Source: Streptomyces mayonensis (lineage in GTDB: Bacteria; Actinomycetota; Actinomycetes; Streptomycetales; Streptomycetaceae). From it: DNA of 64,000 bases. Made by a program: the position numbers and the translations under genes. The stretch covers positions 49,048 through 113,047 of the forward strand of contig NZ_JACBYP010000013.1 in NCBI RefSeq assembly GCF_018982965.1, given 5' to 3'. The notes under the pieces were generated by a model that did not search any database, was not told where the DNA came from, and saw only the letters and a program-made list of their open reading frames with translations. Shown piece after piece: positions 59,561-64,000 of the stretch. The stretch's first letter is position 1; each line of letters starts with the position of its first letter.

Positions 59561-61084
59561 ATGCGGGTGACGATGCCCGACGCGGGTGCGCACGGCCGCA
59601 CGGTGGCAGGGGCAAGGGCGGCAGGGGCAAGGACAGGGGTCGGGACGACGGCAGGGGCCGGGCCTCGCGCTGGAGCAGGTGCCGGGGCGTGGCGCGGGCC
59701 GGTGGACGGGTCGGCGGGCGTGGCGGGCCGGGCGAGGGCAGAGAGCCTGGGCGTCGGAGACCCGGAGGCGGCGGCGCCCCATGCCCCCGAGACCGGGACG
59801 GTGCCCCGGTGGGCCTTTCGGGCGGAGCGGCGAGAGGCCGCCCCGGCGACCGCCGCCGCCCGGCTGCCTTTGCCCACGTCTGCAGGAGAACACCCGGCAC
59901 CGGCTCCGGGGCTGCTCGACGGCGTACGGCGGTGGCTCGCCGCGAGCGGTGCGGAGCCGACGCCCGCGCGGGTGGCGCAGGCCCTGCGTGAGCAGGGTCG
60001 GGTGCTCGGCGACGCCGAGATCCTGGGCGCCGCCGAACAGCTCAGGTCGGAACTGGTCGGCAGCGGGCCACTGGAGCCGCTGCTCGCCGACGAGTCGGTG
60101 ACCGATGTGCTGGTGTCCGCGCCAAACCGGGTCTGGGTCGACCGGGGCGGCGGTCTCGAGCTCGCGCCGGTCTCCTTTCCGGACGCCGGCGCGGTACGGA
60201 GACTCGCACAGCGCCTGGCCACCGTCGCCGGACGTCGGCTCGACGACGCCCGGCCGTGGGTGGACGCCAGGCTGCCCGACGGCACCCGGCTGCACGCCGT
60301 ACTGCCACCCGTCGCCGTCGGCTGTGCCTGCCTGTCGCTCCGGGTGGTCCGGCCCCGGGCGTTCACGCTGGAGGAGCTCACGGCGGCGGGCACGGTGCCG
60401 CCCGGCGGTGACCGGGTGCTGCGGGCGCTGTTGCGGGCCCGGCTGTCGTTCGTGGTCAGTGGGGGCACCGGCAGCGGCAAGACGACGCTGCTCAGCGCCT
60501 TGCTCGGGCTCGTCGGACCGGACGAGCGCATCGTGCTGGCCGAGGACTCGGCGGAGCTGCGGCCGGACCACCCGCACGTCGTCCGTCTGGAATCAAGACC
60601 CGCCAACCAGGAGGGCGCGGGCCTGGTCACCCTCGAGGACCTGGTGCGGCAGGCACTGCGGATGCGGCCGGACCGGCTGGTCGTGGGCGAGGTCCGCGGA
60701 CCCGAGGTCGTCAACCTGCTCGCCGCTCTGAACACCGGCCACGAGGGCGGGTGCGGCACGGTGCACGCCAACGCCGCCGCCGACGTCCCGGCCCGACTCG
60801 AGGCGCTCGGCACGGCCGCCGGACTGGATCGTGCGGCCCTGCACAGCCAGCTCGCCGCGGCCCTCTCGGTCGTCCTCCACCTGGTCCGCGACCGTGCCGG
60901 ACGACGCCGGATCGCCGAGGTGCACGTACTGGAGCGGGATCCGGCGGGGCTGGTTCGGACCGTGCCGGCGCTGCGGTGGGGCACGGAGTCCTTCGTGGCC
61001 GAGCACGGCTGGGAGCGCCTGCGGGAGCTGCTGCGCGGCGGGGAGTTCGCGGAGCGGTCCGTCGGCGGAGAGGCGGAGAGGTGA
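59561..61084 (+). CDS. tadA: Type II/IV secretion ATPase TadA
   Basis: 507 residues. The first ~110 are Gly/Ala-rich and disordered. The ATPase has Walker A GGTGSGKTTL (about 300), Asp-box RIVLAEDSAELRP, Walker B LVVGEVRGPE, and His-box GCGTVHANAAAD. It powers assembly of Tad/Flp-type pili or secretion. ATG 59561 is five bases after ssd; an open frame from 58826 overlaps ssd and is not expected. Its stop overlaps tadB (GTGA). Confidence 0.9.
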   Translation: MRVTMPDAGAHGRTVAGARAAGARTGVGTTAGAGPRAGAGAGAWRGPVDGSAGVAGRARAESLGVGDPEAAAPHAPETGTVPRWAFRAERREAAPATAAARLPLPTSAGEHPAPAPGLLDGVRRWLAASGAEPTPARVAQALREQGRVLGDAEILGAAEQLRSELVGSGPLEPLLADESVTDVLVSAPNRVWVDRGGGLELAPVSFPDAGAVRRLAQRLATVAGRRLDDARPWVDARLPDGTRLHAVLPPVAVGCACLSLRVVRPRAFTLEELTAAGTVPPGGDRVLRALLRARLSFVVSGGTGSGKTTLLSALLGLVGPDERIVLAEDSAELRPDHPHVVRLESRPANQEGAGLVTLEDLVRQALRMRPDRLVVGEVRGPEVVNLLAALNTGHEGGCGTVHANAAADVPARLEALGTAAGLDRAALHSQLAAALSVVLHLVRDRAGRRRIAEVHVLERDPAGLVRTVPALRWGTESFVAEHGWERLRELLRGGEFAERSVGGEAER

Positions 61085-61980
61085 CGGGGACTTCGTGGAT
61101 CGGTGAGCTGTCGACGGGCGTGGCCCTGGCGTGCGTCGGGTCGGCCGCATGGCTGGCGGGCGGTTGGCACTCCGCGGTGCGAAGGGCGCGGGCTGTACTC
61201 GCCGAGCGGGGTACCGGCGGTGCGGGGCCCGGGGACGGGACCCGGCCGCCCGTGGAACGCCGGGTGACGGACGCCCTGCGGCGCGTCCGGAGCGGGCTGC
61301 GTCCGGAGTGGTGGTCGCCGGCCGCCGGACTCGCCCTGGCGCTGCTGGGGAGCTCGGTGCTGCCGGCCCTCGCGGGGGCGGCCGGAGTGCCGGTGCTGCG
61401 GCGGACGCGGCTGGCCGCGCGGGAGAGACGGGCACGGGAACACCGGCAGGACGCGGTGATCGGGCTCTGCGGGGCCCTCGCCGGGGAGGTCCGGGCAGGG
61501 CGACAGCCCGGCGAGGCGTTGCTGTGCGCCGCGCGGGACTCCGGCGGGCTCGGGGACGCGCAGGCCGCGGTCCTGGCGGCGGCCCGCTTCGGCGGGGACG
61601 TCCCCGGGGCGCTCGCCGCGGCTGCGCGGCAACCGGGGGCCGAGGGGCTGGGAGGCCTCGGCGCCTGCTGGCGGGTGGCAGTCGACCAGGGTGCGGGACT
61701 GGCCGCCGGACTCGACCGGCTGGAGGCCGCGCTCCGGGCCGAACGCGACCAGCGCTCCGACCTGCGGGCCCAGCTGTCGGGCGCCCGGGCCACGGCGCTG
61801 ATGCTGGCCTGCCTGCCGGTCCTCGGTCTGCTGCTGGGGGTCGCCCTCGGGTCCGACCCGCTGCATGTGCTGCTGCACACCGGAGCCGGGCTGGGCTGTC
61901 TGCTGGCAGGCGGGGTCCTGGAGGGGCTGGGCGTCTGGTGGGTGACACGGATCGTCCGTGGAGCGGAGGCGGCGTCATGA
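61081..61980 (+). CDS. tadB: TadB-like inner-membrane platform protein
   Basis: 299 residues from GTG 61081, which overlaps the tadA stop. Hydrophobic helices at the N-terminus (LSTGVALACVGSAAWLAGGW), middle and C-terminus flank a cytosolic T2SF/GspF-like domain (RQPGEALLCAARDSGGLGDA). It forms part of the membrane platform of the Tad system with TadC. Stop overlaps tadC as ATGA. Confidence 0.85.
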   Translation: MTGTSWIGELSTGVALACVGSAAWLAGGWHSAVRRARAVLAERGTGGAGPGDGTRPPVERRVTDALRRVRSGLRPEWWSPAAGLALALLGSSVLPALAGAAGVPVLRRTRLAARERRAREHRQDAVIGLCGALAGEVRAGRQPGEALLCAARDSGGLGDAQAAVLAAARFGGDVPGALAAAARQPGAEGLGGLGACWRVAVDQGAGLAAGLDRLEAALRAERDQRSDLRAQLSGARATALMLACLPVLGLLLGVALGSDPLHVLLHTGAGLGCLLAGGVLEGLGVWWVTRIVRGAEAAS

Positions 61981-62792
61981 CCGGTGAGGTTGTCCACAGG
62001 CTGGGGGCAGTACTGGGGACGGTGCTCGCCGCCGTGTGGCTGGCGCGGATCCTGGGAGTCGCCCGACGGGAGCGTGCGATGCGCGGACGGCTCACCGGGC
62101 TGCTGGCGCCCGCACCGGCCCGTCAGCCCCCTCGGCGCGCACAGAACGCGCAGAACGCACAGAGGTGTGCCGTCGTCCGTCAGTGGCTGCCGCTGCTGGG
62201 CCCGGTGGGTGTCGGGTGGGCCGTGATCGGAGGGGTCCCGGGCTTCGTGCTGGGGCTGGTGGGCGCGGCCGTGCTGTGGCGGTGGCGGTTCCGACGTGGC
62301 GGCGCCGGTGTGCCGGCCGACCGGGCCGACGCCGCCAAGGCCGCTCGGCAGCTGCCCCTCGCGGCCGATCTGCTGGCGGCCTGCATCGCGGCGGGCGCGA
62401 GCCCGGTGGTCGCGGCGCGGGCGGTGGGTGAGGCCCTGGACGGTCCGGTCGGGGAGGCGCTGGGCCGTGGCGCCGCGGAGGTGCGGCTCGGGGGAGAGCC
62501 GGACGGCGCGTGGAGCGGGCTGGCCGCGATCCCGGGTGCGGGTCCGCTGGCGCGGTTGCTGGAGCGGGCCGATGTGTCGGGCCTGCCCGCAGCCGGCCCG
62601 GCCGCCCGACTCGCCGCCCAGGCCCGTGCCGACTGGGCCCGCGCGACGACGGTCCGGGCCCGCCGGGCGGCCGTGATGGTCACGGCGCCGGTGGGTCTGT
62701 GCTTCCTGCCCGCGTTCATCGCGGTGGGCGTACTGCCGGTGGTCATCGGGCTGGCCGCCGGAGCACTGGGAGACGGGGGAGGCGGCGGCTGA
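61977..62792 (+). CDS. tadC: TadC-like inner-membrane platform protein
   Basis: 271 residues with hydrophobic segments at both ends (VLGTVLAAVWLARILGV, then VPGFVLGLVGAAVLW and LCFLPAFIAVGVLPVVIGLAA) and a T2SF/GspF-like core (AADLLAACIAAGASPVVAAR). TadB partner in the Tad platform. ATG 61977 overlaps the tadB stop by four bases. The last ORF before the repeat-rich spacer. Confidence 0.85.
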   Translation: MTGEVVHRLGAVLGTVLAAVWLARILGVARRERAMRGRLTGLLAPAPARQPPRRAQNAQNAQRCAVVRQWLPLLGPVGVGWAVIGGVPGFVLGLVGAAVLWRWRFRRGGAGVPADRADAAKAARQLPLAADLLAACIAAGASPVVAARAVGEALDGPVGEALGRGAAEVRLGGEPDGAWSGLAAIPGAGPLARLLERADVSGLPAAGPAARLAAQARADWARATTVRARRAAVMVTAPVGLCFLPAFIAVGVLPVVIGLAAGALGDGGGGG

Positions 62793-63126
62793 CAGGACGG
62801 AACGCAGCGGCACACAGGCGCGGCCAACGAGTGACCGCCGAGGACGAGCGGAGAGCAGGCAGCACATGAGCAGGCAGCAGATGAGCAGGCGGCAGATGAG
62901 CAGGCAGACAGCGGGCATGCCGGCAACGAGCAGGTCGTCGACGACCATGCCGGCAACGAGCAAGCGAGCGCAACGGGCAAGCGAGCAAGCGGGTAACCGG
63001 GGCGGCGGACAAAACCGAGCCGGCGGACAACCGCGCGGACAACACCGAGCCGGCGGACAACCGAGTCGGCGTGCAGTCGAACCGGCAGGCAGTCGAGCAG
63101 TGGCACGGGATCTCACGGGGGTTGCG
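62793..63126 (+). repeat. Repeat-rich spacer before the Tad pilin gene
   Basis: 334 bp without a supported gene. It contains ATGAGCAGGC-[AG]-GCAG units (62865-62910), two CATGCCGGCAACGAGCA copies (62928 and 62949) and GAGCCGGCGGACAAC units (63018 onwards). An ORF runs through to the pilin start but looks like a by-product of the repeats. Confidence 0.6.
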
Positions 63127-63354
63127 ATGAATCAGGTGGTACGGGCCCGGCTGCGTGCCCTGGCGTGCGGCGCTTGGACGGCCCTGCGGCGGCAGGCGGT
63201 GCAGCGGGACGCGGGAATGGTTACTTCCGAGTACGCGATGGGAATCGTCGCGGCGGTGGCGTTCGCCGTGGTCCTGTACAAGGTCGTGACGAGCGGTGCG
63301 GTCAGCGCGGAGCTGCAGGGCATCGTCAAGCGGGCCCTCGATGCGGGGATGTGA
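63127..63354 (+). CDS. DUF4244 Tad pilin-like protein
   Basis: 75 residues from ATG 63127 (MNQVVRARLRAL). A basic leader, then DAGMVTSEYAMGIVAAVAFA, a Flp pilin-like E-Y motif with a hydrophobic helix, and a short amphipathic tail. This is the DUF4244 family next to Tad genes (counterpart Rv3656c), probably the structural subunit. Its end overlaps the TadE-like start by 14 bp. Confidence 0.85.
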   Translation: MNQVVRARLRALACGAWTALRRQAVQRDAGMVTSEYAMGIVAAVAFAVVLYKVVTSGAVSAELQGIVKRALDAGM

Positions 63355-63856
63355 GCGGGCGGCGGGGCCGCAGCCGAGAACGGCGGGCGCAGGGGCGATC
63401 CGCCCGGCACGCGCCGGCCGCTGTCGCCCGGACCGGGGCTTCGTGACGGCGGAGACAGCGGTGGTGCTGCCGGTGTTGGTGGCGTTCGCGATGGCGCTGG
63501 TGTGGGGGCTGCTCGTGATGGCCGCTCAGATCCAGTGCGTGGACGCCGCGCGGACGGGTGCCCGGGCGGCGGCGCGCCAGGACCCGGACGACGCGGTCCT
63601 GGCCGTGGCTCGCGAGGCGGCGCCGGGCGGGGCCCGGGTCACGGTCGGCCGGGAGGCTGAACTGGTGCGTGTGGTCGTGGTGGCCGAGCCACCGCTGCTG
63701 CACGGGCTGCCCTTCGAGGTACGGGCCGAGGCCGTGGCCTCGGCGGAGCAGGCCGTGGGGACGGACCAGCCGGTGGGCGCGGCGGTGGGAGCGGCACAGG
63801 CGGTGGGAGCGGAGAAGTCGGTGGGAGCGGCACAAGTGGCGGGAGCGGACTCGTGA
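63341..63856 (+). CDS. TadE-like minor pilin
   Basis: 171 residues from ATG 63341 (MRGCERAAG). A basic leader, then VTAETAVVLPVLVAFAMALVW, the TadE-type E motif with a hydrophobic helix, and a surface domain (IQCVDAARTGARAAARQDPD). The last 45 residues are VGAAQ-type repeats. Minor pilin or assembly factor for the Tad system (counterpart Rv3655c). Its stop overlaps the next gene as GTGA. Confidence 0.8.
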   Translation: MRGCERAAGPQPRTAGAGAIRPARAGRCRPDRGFVTAETAVVLPVLVAFAMALVWGLLVMAAQIQCVDAARTGARAAARQDPDDAVLAVAREAAPGGARVTVGREAELVRVVVVAEPPLLHGLPFEVRAEAVASAEQAVGTDQPVGAAVGAAQAVGAEKSVGAAQVAGADS

Positions 63857-64000
63857 GGGGGCGTGCTGACTGCGGCCGGTCAGCCGAACGGAGCAACGGC
63901 GGTCGCCTCAGTTCCGCCCCGGGCCCCGCGCCCGTCTCTGGCCCCGCTCCCGCCCTTGGAGGCCCCGCATCCGCCCCTGGCCCCGGGCCCGCCCCTGGCC
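63853..64000 (+). CDS. Second TadE/TadG-like protein, 5' part
   Basis: Begins at GTG 63853, overlapping the TadE-like stop. Only about 49 codons are in the window (VRGRADCGRSAERSNGGRLS, then Pro/Ala-rich), so the membrane segment is not seen. Position matches Rv3654c. The call rests on order and overlap rather than on sequence. Confidence 0.5.
   Translation, partial: MRGRADCGRSAERSNGGRLSSAPGPAPVSGPAPALGGPASAPGPGPAPG

Overview
The window is high-GC actinobacterial DNA and almost certainly a Streptomyces chromosome. GC is very high with strong third-position G/C bias, and starts are ATG, GTG and TTG. The markers include WblA, the 224-residue Streptomyces-type Crp, a SulP-carbonic anhydrase fusion and the Ssd/Tad cluster. 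It divides into two parts, with the break at the tRNA-Pro(CGG) gene near 26.83-26.90 kb.

Left part (1-26.8 kb) is accessory DNA. From 28 to 5821 there is a compact set of nucleotide- and phosphate-handling enzymes: an HD phosphohydrolase, a NUDIX hydrolase with its XRE regulator, a HAD phosphatase, a radical SAM enzyme, a P-loop nucleotide kinase-like protein, a methyltransferase and a CYTH triphosphate-tunnel enzyme. Six of these form one tightly packed + strand operon with a small Cys-rich protein. After a hypothetical gene and two DUF317 genes comes a mobilizable integrative element (about 8.8-17.75 kb): relaxase, MobC, an SpdB-like membrane protein, a DnaC-like ATPase with a CTG start, a replication-initiator-like protein, an XRE-excisionase fusion regulator and a tyrosine integrase with an internal LacI-type HTH. 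No FtsK/TraB-type translocase is visible, so the element looks mobilizable rather than self-transmissible. A near-identical 38-bp operator-like module sits in front of two of its promoters. Next come a low-GC serine-hydrolase cassette flanked by 15-bp direct repeats, a frameshifted pentapeptide-repeat gene, an intact IS1380-type element with CTAG target duplication, a lipoprotein, a two-gene RexA/RexB-like module (soluble sensor plus four-helix membrane protein), a decayed membrane-anchored restriction endonuclease, and remnants up to the 3' end of tRNA-Pro.

Right part (26.9-64 kb) is conserved core. From memory its order parallels M. tuberculosis Rv3683 down to Rv3654c: metallophosphoesterase, class A PBP, WblA/WhiB4, two ArsA-like ATPases, DUF4177, RidA, MBL-fold protein, Crp, endonuclease III, NUDIX, MarP-like protease, EphE-like hydrolase, holin-like protein, AcsA, Fic-like protein, SerB-like HAD protein, 6C small RNA, Ssd and TadA/B/C plus pilin-like and TadE-like proteins. 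Streptomyces-specific insertions are a second NUDIX and hydrolase, NhaA, a SulP-carbonic anhydrase fusion, a deacetylase-like lipoprotein and a CooC-like ATPase. Themes are cell-wall synthesis, redox/developmental control, acetate activation, pH and bicarbonate homeostasis, and a Tad-type secretion/pilus system that runs off the right end.

Main points for follow-up: the RexAB-like pair, the nucleotide-enzyme cluster, the shared operator module, the CTG-initiated ATPase, the repeat-flanked hydrolase, and the nested ATGA relay between the two ArsA genes.
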